Notes under the pieces: generated by a model | Seen by the model: the letters and a program-made list of their open reading frames with translations, nothing else | What the model was told of the DNA's origin: nothing | Database searches by the model: none | Position numbers and translations under genes: made by a program | Shown here: positions 10,261-23,319 of the stretch, in pieces | Layout of the letters: each line of letters begins with the position of its first letter | Position numbering within the stretch: position 1 is the first letter of the stretch | Origin: Latrodectus hesperus | Taxonomy: Eukaryota; Arthropoda; Arachnida; Araneae; Theridiidae | Length of the DNA stretch: 64,000 nt | Assembly (NCBI GenBank): GCA_037975125.1 | Contig: JAJQOW010000020.1 | Location: 868,001 to 932,000, forward strand | Reading direction: 5' to 3'

Positions 10261-11259
10261 GGAATCTAATTAACATAGAGACGAAAACAAAAATGAAAAT
10301 CGAAAGCGATTACGAATTCTGATTATGAAATGAAAATCGAAAGCATGGTTAAACGAACACAATCTCAAATAATAATAAAAACTAAATATAATAGAATTAT
10401 ACAAATTAATTATCAAGTTTTACTAATGTATGAAATAAATAAAATTGTATTCTTTAGATATTTAAATATCTTATTTTAACCCATTAATTAATGGCATTAT
10501 TATTTAGTTAATACGATACATTGTCGCTGCAATTAGTCGGGTTGCACAAAACCTCAGTGTAAATATTGTAGCAAGCAGAACTTAAATTTCCTGTAATAGG
10601 TATAAATGTGTAATAACATTTAGACATATATACAAATAATAAAGATAAAGCGCCAAATATACTTTTGAATATTTGCATACAATCACCTGAATGAGATTTA
10701 TTGAAAACACTTTTGTCTTTTAATGGCTTGACACATAGAATATTTTATAGGCAAGCGTTTTTCGAATGGAATCATATCCATTGTGTTAATGTTATAAGTA
10801 ATTATATTCTAATGATGAAAATCTAAATGAAGGCAGACTTTTAATAGAATTTTTTTAAATGTATATGTGTTGAGGCAAAATTAAAAACCAGATTATAATA
10901 AACGTTAAAAATAATATTAAAAATAGTTTGTTGGTTTAAAAAAATGACTGCAGCGGTTCAGATTTTATTGATGCATTTAGACTTTATTGAAAGAACAAGG
11001 AACGTTTTAATATAAAATTAAGAGTCATTTCCACATCACTCATGAAGTAGTCTCTGTAAGGTCGACACTTGGCCATATATCTATTTATTGGGAGCACTTA
11101 CCTCAATATCCTTGTATTATTCATTACTGTATCTTTTATTTCTGATTTGTTAATCACCAGGCCAAGACTATCCAAGGACTCTAATTCATTAGAAAACAAG
11201 GTACATGGCCGGAAAGCTACAGACCCCCCTCAATCCTAGAAAAATAAATATCTATATAT
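10261..11259. other. AT-rich spacer
   Basis: No feature recognised. The sequence just after the element includes a short local repeat, GAAAATCGAAAGC, near 10293 and 10331. Confidence 0.55.
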
Positions 11260-11299
11260 TTACTTATCTTTTGATAAATCCCATTCGAGGTCATTTGGA

Positions 11300-12258
11300 T
11301 CATCTATAAAAGGAACATCTTCCTTCAGTCTCTTGGCTGGAGGAGGAAAGCTCCTCAGATTCTACGGTCGGGGTGATTATTTCTTTAAATTCAAGTCCAG
11401 GGACTATCATTCCATTTTTCTTCCTAAATATGCAATATATTACATTGAGTATAATTCAGGGTATAACATAAATATACAAAACATCTAGGATATAAAATTT
11501 TTCACCTGGATATACAAGAGCAATGTCTTTCAAGAACTGATATATTTTTTCACCTAATGTAGCTAAGCGGTCCAATCTTCTGCGACTATAGGTAAATACT
11601 GACATATGTTGACTGAGTTGTTTATCTGAAATATATAAAATAATGATACAAGATTAAATATGAATTATTAACTCTAAAATATATAAAACAATTATCAAGT
11701 AATAATGACAACTCATTCTATTCTTAATATGCGTACCTGTTCGTCTATTTATTAGAAATGAATTATTGAAATGCCTGTTTTCATTCTCTTAGGCATTTAT
11801 GCTATTATTAGTATTATTGGGGTCTACAAATATGCCACGAGAATGGTTTGTTGTCAAATGCGTAGCATTGATGAAAAGTTTTTCTACGCCGTTATATTGC
11901 TTGGCCTCATCTGTGCAAATGAATTGCGTCTCTGGATGTACAAATTTTGATACAAGGGGCCACAGACCTTTTCTCTTCCTTCCATTTGTCTTCAAAAAGA
12001 TGCCCTCTTTGTCTTCACGACAATAAATGCCTTTAAATAAATATTTACATATTGTAGGAGCAGTATGTGCCACATTTTTAAAGCAATATTTTTCCTTTTG
12101 GTGCTGTTTGAGGGAATTTTATAATAACTTTAATTAAATACATCAAATATTTACAATCTTAAACTTACCAAAGACAGTTATTGTGTGATTTTTAGTACAA
12201 CGTCCCCGATTGTACTTCCTTTTAGTCAAAAAAGTTTCATCAAAAAGAATATTTTTAC
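11300..12258 (-). pseudogene. Spliced ISXO2/Merlin-type transposase gene, one nonsense codon
   Basis: Four minus-strand exons can be joined with phase-1 GT-AG introns: 12258-12169, 12030-11737, 11625-11506, 11423-11300. The first has I-L-F-D-E-T-F then K-R-K-Y-N-R-G-R, the ISXO2-type first catalytic acid followed by its conserved basic block. The second continues V-F-G-I-Y-C-R-E-D, then I-C-T-D-E-A-K-Q-Y (second acid), H-L-T-T-N-H-S and F-V-D-P. The third reads Y-S-R-R-R-L-D-R-L...L-V-Y-P-G. A single TAA (11789-11791) interrupts exon 2; otherwise frames and splice phases agree. The N-terminal exon was not found. The final exon is open in two frames (ending 11300 or 11260), so the C-terminus is uncertain. 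It could be a decayed element or a formerly host-adopted gene. Confidence 0.65.
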
Positions 12259-12282
12259 CTGAAAAAACATTTAACATTTACA

Positions 12283-12321
12283 GTATATATATATACACAC
12301 ACACACACACATATATATTGA
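12283..12321. repeat. (TA)n/(CA)n microsatellite
   Basis: Mixed TATATA and ACACAC run next to the first visible transposase exon. Confidence 0.85.
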
Positions 12322-13800
12322 CTGTCATTGCATCTTCTTGTCGCTACATTGTGAACATGTTCACCTTTTTTGAGTAGTTTTTAACGCGTCTTCATTCTAC
12401 TGGTATAATCGTTTGAAAAACTATGTGTGCAGCGGTACCCTTTCGAATTTTGTTCACATCGAAAAAACGGATCATTGAAAAGAAAGAAAGAAATTTACGT
12501 GTTATTCTGATAAAATCTGGGCAAGAGTTTTTAAAATAATATAATAGGAAATTAGCGAACAGAAAACAATTGCAAATTATCACATTCTTGGAAATTTCAC
12601 AATCATTGAAAAAGGGACAAGCTGAAATCGGATATCCATCTAACCAAGATATTCTTTCGCCTTGTTCAGAAAAGATAAGGTATAAGAACTTTATATTTCC
12701 TTTTATATTTCCTTTTTCATGTTTTGTGTTTCATATTTTAAATTTCTTAATTTTTGGGCTTAAGAAGGGTCCGTATTTCGCTCAAACTTCATTTTCAGGG
12801 CAAATCATCTCTCGTTTCTCCGGATTTCCAAAAAAGCAAGTTCCCGCAAATTTCGCAAAGGAGTAATGAAAATAATTTGCATGATCATAGGCAATATTTC
12901 TTTATTCAGGAAAGAAATTCCCCGAGTCGAGAACTCGGCTTGATCGAAGCTACCAGCGAAAATCCATTAAAAAATCATTAAAATCCATTAAATAATCAGA
13001 TAGTATAACTGAAGCGAAATTAATATGAGCATACCGATCATATAATATTGTTTCCCTCTCAGTATTTTCAATAGTTTTGATTGAAGGACACATAATTAAC
13101 ATTCAATAATTTCAATAGAAATTTGCTTTTATTATTTATTATTATTTTTTTACTAATAAAAAAACTCCAATAAATTTGCTTTGAGACAATTTTCATTAAA
13201 AATTTTTTAAATAATTTCCAATTTCAGAAAAAATAAAATTTCAATGAGCAGATTGTAAATTGTTATGATTTTCTAAATACTTTTTTTTAATTTTACAAAG
13301 AATATATTATTGTAAAAATATGAAAACAAATTACTATTGCTTGTATAAGACATATTTTTAACAAGTCCTCATAAATTCATTCAGAAGTTTGGTTCTAAGG
13401 ATTAAAATCATAAGTTATTCATTTAGTTCTTACAATGTATTTGTAACAATGCGTGTATATTAGCATAGAACATATCTAAACAAGAGATTTTGATTTATTT
13501 ATAATTGAACATTGATTCTATTTTAATATAGAACACAAGACAACTTTGTTTATTTCTTTTTTGATATTGTTTTACATCAATTTTATATTAACAGTAGAAA
13601 TATTGACTTAAATATGAATATTCTTCAAGTTTTTTTAAAATAAATGTTTGCAGAGCTAAGGGTGATAACAAGTTACAAGTTTTTGGTAATAAGTGTATTA
13701 AATTTATTATTGTGATGAGATTAATATATTTGTTAAATCCTGCATTTCAATATTTATGAACTTAATCACAAAAACAAAATGTTCGCACAAAAGATAAAGG
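12322..13800. other. AT-rich spacer
   Basis: No convincing coding exon or transposon end. The missing N-terminal exon of the ISXO2-type gene could lie here, but I could not identify it. Confidence 0.5.
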
Positions 13801-13816
13801 TTTATTATTATATACA

Positions 13817-13932
13817 TCAGACCCCGGGCTTTTTCCTTAAGTGTCTCCCATCTTTGTCAGACATAAGCCATTTCTTAGTATATTGCTGTACATCCCTGTC
13901 TGTAATACAGCTGCCATGGCATCGAGTAGAAG
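13817..13932 (-). CDS. Possible terminal exon of an unidentified minus-strand gene
   Basis: On the minus strand an acceptor-like ATCTGTAG is followed by 38 codons that look protein-like (S-T-R-C-H-G-S-C start; R-D-V-Q-Q-Y-T-K-K-W-L-M-S-D middle; R-K-K-P-G-V end), a TGA, and an AATAAA signal within 20 bases (complement of 13801-13806). Base composition is less AT-rich than the flanks. I do not recognise the family, and no upstream exon was found. It could be chance or a relic of a mobile element. Confidence 0.3.
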
Positions 13933-14514
13933 CTACAGATAAAAATAATTAATATAAGAAACAACATAACTTTCAAGCATTTTTATTTGATACATTAACA
14001 TTAAATTGCTTCTGAATAAATTCTGCCTAATCTAATAAAATAATTTTAAATATTATACTGAAATGTTATGCAATTTTAAAGTTGTTAAAAGATTATTAAA
14101 ATTAGGATTTGGATAAAAAAATATTTTAAAAAACTAAATTCAGAGGGTGTGACGTGGCATGGTTCAGACATTGATTTTGTCACTTTGTCGAGGTTCAAAA
14201 TAACGAAATGTCATTTGTGCTTAATGTCCTCGATCAAGAAATGTAATAATTAATCAATTATATTTCTTAGTTATAATTCTAAATGTTCATATAACATTCA
14301 CACAAGATCTTATATTTTATTCAATGATCTTTTCCTAGACGGCAGTGCGGCGATAAAAGCGCCAAACTGGTTTACTGCGTCGAAATTTTTCTCTGTTTGT
14401 ACGACGTAACTTGCGCGATTTCTAACATTCAATGTTAGTTTACATGAGCGAAATTTGCTTTGTGTGCTAATAACCCTTGAAGCAATTGATTAGTAACTTG
14501 TTTTTATTTGATTA
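13933..14514. other. AT-rich spacer before the Tc1 site
   Basis: No gene seen. A stretch around 14260-14340 (TTCATATAACATTCACACAAG, then TTCAATGATC) resembles part of the degenerate repeat described from 14515. Confidence 0.4.
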
Positions 14515-14748
14515 CTGTGCAGTATTTGGTGCGAAAATTGGAAATCGTGCCATAATCCTAGGATTTTACCCATTCAATAATCAAAACTGCATATTCAAAT
14601 GTTCACAATTAACCTTTTAAGTAATTCTCTCACTCTTAATCTTTTCCATAATTATTCATAAAATTATTCGAATTTCTTCATTATTCGAAAAGTGATTGAA
14701 ACTTATATTGCAATTATTTTTCAATAACTTTAATTATAAATTAATTTA

Positions 14749-16188
14749 CACTCATGTCCATAAGTTAAGGATAATTCAAAATCACACAGTAATTGAACTC
14801 TTAAGTAAAAATTTCACATGTAGAATTATCACACACATCCTGAAAAATAATATATAAATTACAAGAAATCACCAGATAGCGCCGATAGTCAAAATGACGA
14901 GAGTGTAAGAGAGGGGTATATAAGGAATGGTTGTAAAGAAGTAAAATTTTGTTCACAAGCGCTTTTAAAACCTTTCAGAGCAATAACCGCATAGTTATGG
15001 CACAAAGGAAGCATTTAGATGATGTTTTACAAAGTAGAATTATCGGCCATCCGGAATGTGGACGTACCCAGTATCCGAGGAACATGGAATCGCCCAGATT
15101 CATCTCCAGGATTTGACAACGGTTCCAAGACGATGGTAATGTGAACAGCACAGGTCGCCCCCGAGTTACAACGCCGAATGAGGACAGGTATTCGGCAGTT
15201 ACTGCCAAAAGAAACAGACGGAGCACAGCATCGTCAACTCTCTTCAGCTACCGGTACGACAGTTTCAAAGAAGACGTGTACAGACGCTAAGGGCACATTG
15301 GTCTATATGCTTGTAGGCCTGTCAGACGCGTTCCACTTACCGCAACTCACTCGCCTGTGGTTTAGCCTGGAGTAGAGAGAATGCATTGTGGACACCGCAA
15401 CAGTGGTCTTGTGTGATGTTTTCCGACGAGTCCAGGTTTAGCTTTCAGTCTGATTCTCGCCGGACTTTCATATGGAGAGGGCCATATGACAGTTCTCCGA
15501 TACCACCAAGAGAACACCATTGCGGTGGTGCAGGGTTACTCGTTTGGGGAGGAATTATTCTGGGTTTCAGAACTAACCTGCCTGTTCAGAATGTAACCAT
15601 GACATGCCACATGTATCTGGATGTCATTCTGGAACAACATGTATGTTTGTTTCGGGGCGCCATGTGTGCAGAATTTCTGCTTATGGATGACAACGCCCGT
15701 CCTCACCGTGCAAACATTGTAGACGAATGCCTTCAATCGGAGAATTTCACCCGCATGGAGTGGCCAGCATACTCACCGAACTTGAATCCAATAGAGCATG
15801 TGTGGGACATGCTTGACTGACGAATTGCAGCCCGTCAACCCCCTCCCACATGTCTACCGGAACTTCGGAGAGCATTTCTTGAAGAGTAATTTTTCCCAAG
15901 ATCAGATCGATAATTTGATACTCAGCATGCATCGTCTGTGGGGTGCACACTATATATTAACCATCATACTAACCATGCTATATTGGTTTTTGTAAATAGG
16001 TCCTCTTTTCTTAATTTATTCCAGGGAGTAAAAATCGCAATTTTTATTAACCATGTCAAACATATACCATCTTTTTTGCTCTTTATCTTTTGTTTAGTAA
16101 ATCGGCTTTACACATAAGTCACATTAGTTTTGCTTCTGTCTCTTTCTTTGCCTGAACTTGCATTATCCTTAGTTTAGGGACACGAGTG
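14749..16188 (+). mobile_element. Tc1-type transposon, family A (DD34E), degraded
   Basis: Terminal repeats CACTCATGTCCATAAGTTAA (left) and CACTCGTGTCCCTAAACTAA (right, inverted) are flanked by TA at 14747-14748 and 16189-16190, the expected Tc1 target duplication. Length is 1440 bp. The two ends differ at several positions, indicating an old copy. A TATA-like GTATATAAGG lies at about 14917, upstream of the transposase start. Confidence 0.92.
14997..15960 (+). pseudogene. Tc1 transposase (family A), frameshifted
   Basis: The frame begins MAQRKHLDDVLQSRIIGHPE at 14997. It meets a TGA before the Q-R-F-Q-D-D-G linker, shifts near 15230 and 15376, and is open again from 15386 to 15820. The catalytic triad is recognisable: F-S-D-E-S-R-F, M-D-D-N-A-R-P-H, and S-P-N-L-N-P-I-E with 34 residues between the second Asp and the Glu (DD34E). 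An in-frame TGA follows W-D-M-L-D, and the last part continues to about 15960 in another frame. Several short deletions are likely relative to a normal length of about 340 residues. Non-functional. Confidence 0.88.
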
Positions 16189-17089
16189 TATTATTAATAT
16201 ATCCGGAAAAGTATTATAATAATTAAAATCACGCGTTACAATTCAAAGTATTCATATGACATCCAAGATTTCGTATCTTGTTCAATGATTAAAAATTCTT
16301 ATTGAGCTATTCACTAATATTCTAAATTTTTTTCATTCCTATTCTAATCTCCTTTCATAATATTCAGAGTGATTAAAATGTATGCTACAGCGGTCATACA
16401 GTATATAAATTTTAAAAAATTAATTATTATTATATAACACTCGGAAAAATATTATAATAATTATATTCATAAGCCACAATTCAAAATATATAACATTCAA
16501 GATTTTGTATTTCATTCAATGATCAAAATTTTTAAGTTCAAATATTCATAATTAATATTCTAAATAAATTCTACATATGTTCCTTCCTAATCTATTCTTT
16601 TTTATATTGCATTATTGTCTACTTGGTTAAAACTTATACTACTATTATTTTTTTCTGTGTAAATATGTATTCGTAATTATCATTTTCAAAATCAATTATA
16701 TCAATGTCTTATCAGAACACTGTAATTAACAATGAATTAATTGTTTTTTATGATAATACCCAGAAACATATTATAATGATTAAATAATTAAATTCATACC
16801 TTACAATTCAAAATATTTCTTAAACTTTCGCCATTTTGTATTTTATGCGGTGGTGAATAGAATACAAATCTGAATAAAGAATTTAAATCAAAATTTTATT
16901 TTCAAATATTCATACTAAATACTTTAAATATATTATTTTTATACTCGCATTTCAAATCTGTAATCTTCTTTATAACATATTGGTTCAAACTTACGCAGCA
17001 ATAATATTGGAATCTGAATTTCATTTTTTTAAATTGCATTTTTTATTATTAAAAGCGACTGTGCAAATCTAGAGAGAATTATAACTAAT

Positions 17090-17560
17090 ATTTTAGTGAA
17101 AGGAAAAGCTTGTTTTGGAGAAGGAAAAAAAATCGCCAATTGCGTTGGAGAGAGGCGCCAAATACGGCTTTGGGAACAAAGAATAATAACAGCGCCCGCG
17201 AATGTGTGGGACAAGCTCTTCGCCATGAAATTAACGCGAGAAAGAATAATAGGAATCTTCGGCAGGAAAATGTGAACCTCGCCTGAAAAGATAACACGAA
17301 AACGAGGGAGGTCAAGCTGTCTCACCTACGATTTCGCCCTTGCCTCCTGCGGGGAGGGGGAAGTGCAGAGGCTCGGTTCTTGCACCTGCGGTACTTGAAT
17401 GGCGACACCGGTGGATGTCATTTCGCCAGCGTGTTTCGCTCGCTGTTGAATGGCGCAGCGTATTTCGGGGCATCCCTCCGACCAGAAATGTTGACGCAAA
17501 TTACTCAAAACTGACACTGAATCGTTTCCTCGGTGTCTAATGAAAACTAATAACCAAATA
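17090..17560. other. GC-richer island, no gene recognised
   Basis: Clearly higher GC than its surroundings, with several CpG-bearing words (GGCGCC, CGCCCGCG, CACCGGTGG). Open frames on both strands do not resemble proteins. It could be regulatory or an unrecognised repeat. Confidence 0.35.
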
Positions 17561-17827
17561 AAAAAAAATTGACATATGTGTTTCATAGAATATACGATTT
17601 AAAAAAAATGAGGTACAGGTAACCCTCCTATAACACGGTATCTTATAACACGGTTTCGCTATAACACGATTCGTAAATTGCGGGAAAATTTCTACAACAC
17701 GTCATCCTATAACACGGTTTTGTTCCAATGTTAGAGCTTGTTATCGGTCGGCGGAAACATGTTCACTCCTTACTTCTTTTTTAAGTATTATTTATACCTT
17801 TAAAACGTATTATATAAGAAGATCCTT

Positions 17828-18526
17828 ACAGTGGATTTTAGATGCAACCGATTCGGAATCAATTAGCGTAATGGAAGCTTGGAAGAAATTTTCAATCAAG
17901 CACTGTATCGAAATCATATCTTTGTCGTTGAAAGAAATAAAAACATCAACCTTAAATGCGTGTTGGAAGAAGATATGGCCCTCTTCAGTTGAAACAGAAA
18001 ACATGCGTGAAACATCAGAAAACGAAATTGGTGCCATATTAAAAGTCGCTAAATCAATCGGAGACAAAGGTTTTGTGGATATGGCTACTGAAGACATTCA
18101 AGAATTATTAGTGGAAGAAGAAGTTGACGAAGCGGATTTGATGGAAATGGCATCCCTGTATGCTAATCAAATAGACTTTGAGGACGCTAGCTCTGATCAA
18201 GATTGTGCAATTAAGAATTTAAAATTAAAAGAATTACAAGAAGGCCTATGCTTACGGAAAATCTCGTGTCATTTTTCTTGAAAACAAACCCTTCCACGGA
18301 AAGAAGTTGAAAATTCAAAAGGGAGCTGCAAAACTGTTAAACTCCATACCGCGAAATTTACAATGACCTAGTAAGAACTAGTCAGCAAAGTTCGATTTCA
18401 GATTTTTTTAAGAGGGGAAAACATACAAAAACTTTAAATAGAGAAAAAAGTTCTGAAAGTGAAGGCGATATCGTTACACCCAAAAAACGTTCTCGGTTGA
18501 TTGTACTGAGCAGTGACGACGAATAA
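17828..18526 (+). pseudogene. Tigger/pogo transposase C-terminal remnant
   Basis: From about 17828 the frame reads into M-E-A-W-K-K-F-S-I-K and S-T-L-N-A-C-W-K-K-I-W-P, which matches the block following the DDE_1 catalytic core in Tigger/Jerky-type transposases. It stays open to 18281, shifts frame twice, and ends in an acidic tail S-S-D-D-E-stop at 18524-18526. The CENPB-type DNA-binding domain and the DDE core are deleted. Near the end lies Q-S-S-I-S-D-F-F, a PCNA-interacting (PIP-box) match. Not functional as a transposase. Confidence 0.82.
18386..18409 (+). other. PIP-box-like motif in the Tigger C-terminus
   Basis: These codons give Q-S-S-I-S-D-F-F, matching the PCNA-binding consensus Q-x-x-(I/L/M)-x-x-(F/Y)-(F/Y) at every fixed position, followed by a K-R-G-K basic stretch. 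A PCNA-binding motif has been described in Drosophila pogo transposase. Confidence 0.6.
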
Positions 18527-19030
18527 ATTCATTAAATTAGGGTTGCGTTAGATTAAAATATTTTTTTTCTTACTTTGTGTGTTGGATATACGTTTATTAT
18601 TTAATAAAAATTAAGTTTCTTATGTCGAATTAAAAAAATATTTGTTTTTAATAAGTTTTTGGAACGTAACCCCCCTTTTTGTACTAGTTCTGGGTCTCAT
18701 ACAACACGATTTCACACAACATGGCATTTTCTAGAAACCTAACTACCGTGTTATAGGAAGGTTACCTGTACACTTTATTTGTTAAAACAATTAGACCTAA
18801 CCATTTGATTAAACCAACCCAATTATTGAATTTAAATGATTTAGTGTCAAATTTAAAGGACGCAAAATCCTCCAAATTGACACCAAATCGTACCATATTG
18901 TTTCTTCGGTGCTTAATCAGAACTACAACCAAAACTTAATTTGAGAAAAAATTAACATATGTGTTTTATAGAATATACAATTAAAGAAATGAGATACAGT
19001 TTATTTGCTAAAATAATTAAACCTAGTTCA

Positions 19031-21225
<2,195 letters not shown>

Positions 21226-21229
21226 AATC

Positions 21230-21275
21230 AAGAGGCAAAATAACATAAATATAAGTCAATTTAAAAGCAATAAAG
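21230..21275. repeat. 46-bp dispersed repeat next to (TA)n, copy 1
   Basis: Starts AAGAGGCAAAATAACATAAA. Nearly identical to 37032-37077, which also follows a TATATA run. Confidence 0.75.
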
Positions 21276-21636
21276 AATATAAAAATACAGAAATATATCT
21301 AATTACCTATCCAGTGCAAAATACGCTAAAGGAAGGAAAGTCAGGAAAATAAGACAATTAATAATGTAAATCCAATTTCTTTATATTTCAATTTATATTT
21401 TTATATTTCTAATTATCTTTATGTATATAAAATCATGTATTTAAAGATAATTAATGTCCATAAAAAGTGGTACCTCTCGAGAGGATGGTACAACTTTCAG
21501 GAACTGTGTTTTTCTTTGCATAACAAAATAATTCATCAGTCAATTGAATTGAAAGGAAACGCTGACTTTAATTCTGCTCCAAATTTTAGTCCGTTACAAA
21601 ATGTTTGAAGACAACTAGTTTGGTCTGAAAAGGATG
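21276..21636. other. AT-rich spacer
   Basis: No feature recognised. Confidence 0.5.
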
Positions 21637-21810
21637 TTGTTGCCCCAGCATGCTTCCCGAGCGCTGAGGTAACCCAATCTGCTGCCAAAATGCAGAAGAT
21701 TCCCTCTGGAATGCCCTGCCATTTCCAGAGGTATCATTCCGCTTGGAAGACATTTCGACACACGCCCCAGCTGTCATGAGCCTTCGGTTAGGACGAGCTC
21801 GCTACCTTCA
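21637..21810 (-). repeat. SINE family 1, degraded copy
   Basis: Minus-strand match to the family seen best at 51187-51485: tail CAGCATGC...CAACAAC, CAGAAGA, the core CCAGAGGTATCATT(T/C)CGCTTGGA(A/G)GACAT, and the head end CGAGCTCGCTACCTT. Several mismatches indicate an old copy. Confidence 0.65.
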
Positions 21811-22725
21811 AAGAACGACGCCCTCTAGCAGGCGGGTGTGAAAGAACACTTACTGTGTCCACAATTATATCAATGAGAGAGTTCAAAGTAAATTTCTCTC
21901 GCGCTATTCTCAACGCTTTGATCGATCTCAGATACTTGAAGTAGAATTTTTAATGAAGGGTTACAAATTAAAAATATTTATACTTTAAAAATGATTTATA
22001 AATTCAAATTTTTCGAATAAGTACTGCACATAACATTTGAATACAAATATTCAAATAGTATGCATGGCATTTAGATCCTTCCAAACAATAAGATCTCTGA
22101 ATTTCATCAAAATAGTCATTTGTGACACTAATGATCTCAGAAAGCGAAAAGATCTTTTTTCCCTTCAGCCATTTCTTTTAATTTTGAAAGAAAGAAAAAA
22201 TTTCTGAAAGTTAAGTAAATAGGGTAGAGATGGGGAAAGAATTCTTAAAGTAATTCAACCAATTTAGGAGGCAGACGAATAAGCTGGAGCATTGTCGTGA
22301 TGAAAAAGCGCTTCTAAGAAAAAAGAGGTCGCTTCTGTTTCAATGTCTCACTTAAACGGTCCAATGAATCAACATAGTTCCGGTGACTATTTCTAAGTAG
22401 TCAGTGGGGCTTATATACTGTTTGAGTGATCCAGCCAATGGACCTTTTTCGGAGCAGATTTCTCAGAAGTTCATCCACTGTTTAGACTAAGGAAGAGGGA
22501 TTTTTCTAAGTCAAGAGCTATTTATCTTTCGATCTCATTTGATGGAGCCATTGTTTTGCATCTTGGCTGTTTCACCAAGCGCGCCAATAATCCCAAAAGG
22601 CCCGTGGAATAAAAAAAACTCAGTTTTATCGTCGTGGCTTTCGTTTCTCGTCAGTTTGTCGGCTGCTTCAGAGCGGGCCCACGTGCTGAACAAAATATTT
22701 GTTTGAATTAAAATATGGCATTTCT
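21811..22725. other. Spacer, no gene seen
   Basis: Mixed composition. No coding frame or transposon end recognised. Confidence 0.45.
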
Positions 22726-22830
22726 TCCAGAAGCAGGGACCGAGCAGAAGGCCTCTGGGGGTGGGCGGGGGAGTCTTCTGCTTCAAAATCACGAAGACTC
22801 AGTGCATGCCGGTGCAGCAACACTACAATG
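22726..22830 (+). repeat. SINE family 1, 3' fragment
   Basis: Matches the 3' half of family 1: GAGTCTTCTGCTTCAAAATC, ACGAAGACTC, then TGCATGCCGGTGCAGCAACA. It ends directly at the palindrome that follows. Confidence 0.6.
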
Positions 22831-22892
22831 AAGATCCGGAAAGGGCTAAATAAGCATATAAAAATATGCTTATTTAGCCCTTTCCGGATCTT
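22831..22892. repeat. Perfect palindrome, 29-bp arms, 4-base loop
   Basis: Arms 22831-22859 and 22864-22892 are exact inverse copies (AAGATCCGGAAAGGGCTAAA...) around a 4-base A loop. It immediately follows a SINE 3' end. Such a tight perfect foldback is unusual and could also be an assembly or library artefact. Confidence 0.95.
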
Positions 22893-23319
22893 AGCGGTAA
22901 ATCGCAGTCTCCTTAACAACCATCCCCGGTTTAGATAGTTCTTTTACTTCCAGTTTGTAGTAACGTATCAAAATTTCATAAATTGTAGGATAAAACCGCA
23001 TAATTGCTTGGGTTTTGCTCCAACTTGTTAAAATACTGGTGTGAAATGCTTCACGAGTCCCCTTTTGCGGTACATAAACACATATTTTTTAAATTTTCAA
23101 TCGGTTCAATTAATTATAAAAAATTACAAAAAGAAGAAGATTTATGAATCCCGCAAAAATGAATATTCGTATTCTAAAATATTTGATAAATAATCTTTCA
23201 TTTTTGTGATCTTTATATTTACACTGATTGAGATAAAATAATAATGAAATTTTTTAAGGAAATTTCCAATTGTTTTCATGGAAGAAGAGCTTTAAAAAAA
23301 TAAAAAGTAATGTCCTCCG
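22893..23319. other. AT-rich spacer
   Basis: No feature recognised. Confidence 0.5.

Larger units (their letters stand above)
14515..17030. repeat. Degenerate tandem repeat (unit about 250-320 bp), interrupted by Tc1
   Basis: Diverged units start near 14515, 16195, 16436 and 16753. Shared landmarks are a TATTATAATAATTA block, TACAATTCAAA(A/G)TAT, TTTTGTATTT, TTCAATGAT, AAATATTCATA, and a late AAACTTATA block. The Tc1 element at 14749-16188 sits inside the first listed unit. The similarity is by eye and imperfect. Confidence 0.5.
17616..18768 (+). mobile_element. Tigger/pogo-type transposon, internally deleted
   Basis: Inverted ends CAGGTAACCCTCCTATAACA and CAGGTAACCTTCCTATAACA, extending through CACGGTA, are flanked by TA (17614-17615 and 18769-18770). 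Subterminal copies of TATAACACGG recur three to four times near the left end. The 1153-bp unit keeps only the C-terminal end of a transposase, so it is a non-autonomous deletion product. Confidence 0.9.
17491..19030. repeat. Diverged tandem duplication of about 200 bp, split by the Tigger element
   Basis: The sequence at 17491-17615 continuing at 18769-18815 is repeated at about 18858-19030. Shared words include GACGCAAA, TCGGTG(T/C)(C/T)TAAT, ACATATGTGTTT(C/T)ATAGAATATAC, GAAATGAG and TTTATTTG(T/C)TAAAA. In the second copy the site corresponding to the Tigger insertion is empty (GAGATACAGTTT), so the element inserted after the duplication. Confidence 0.7.
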
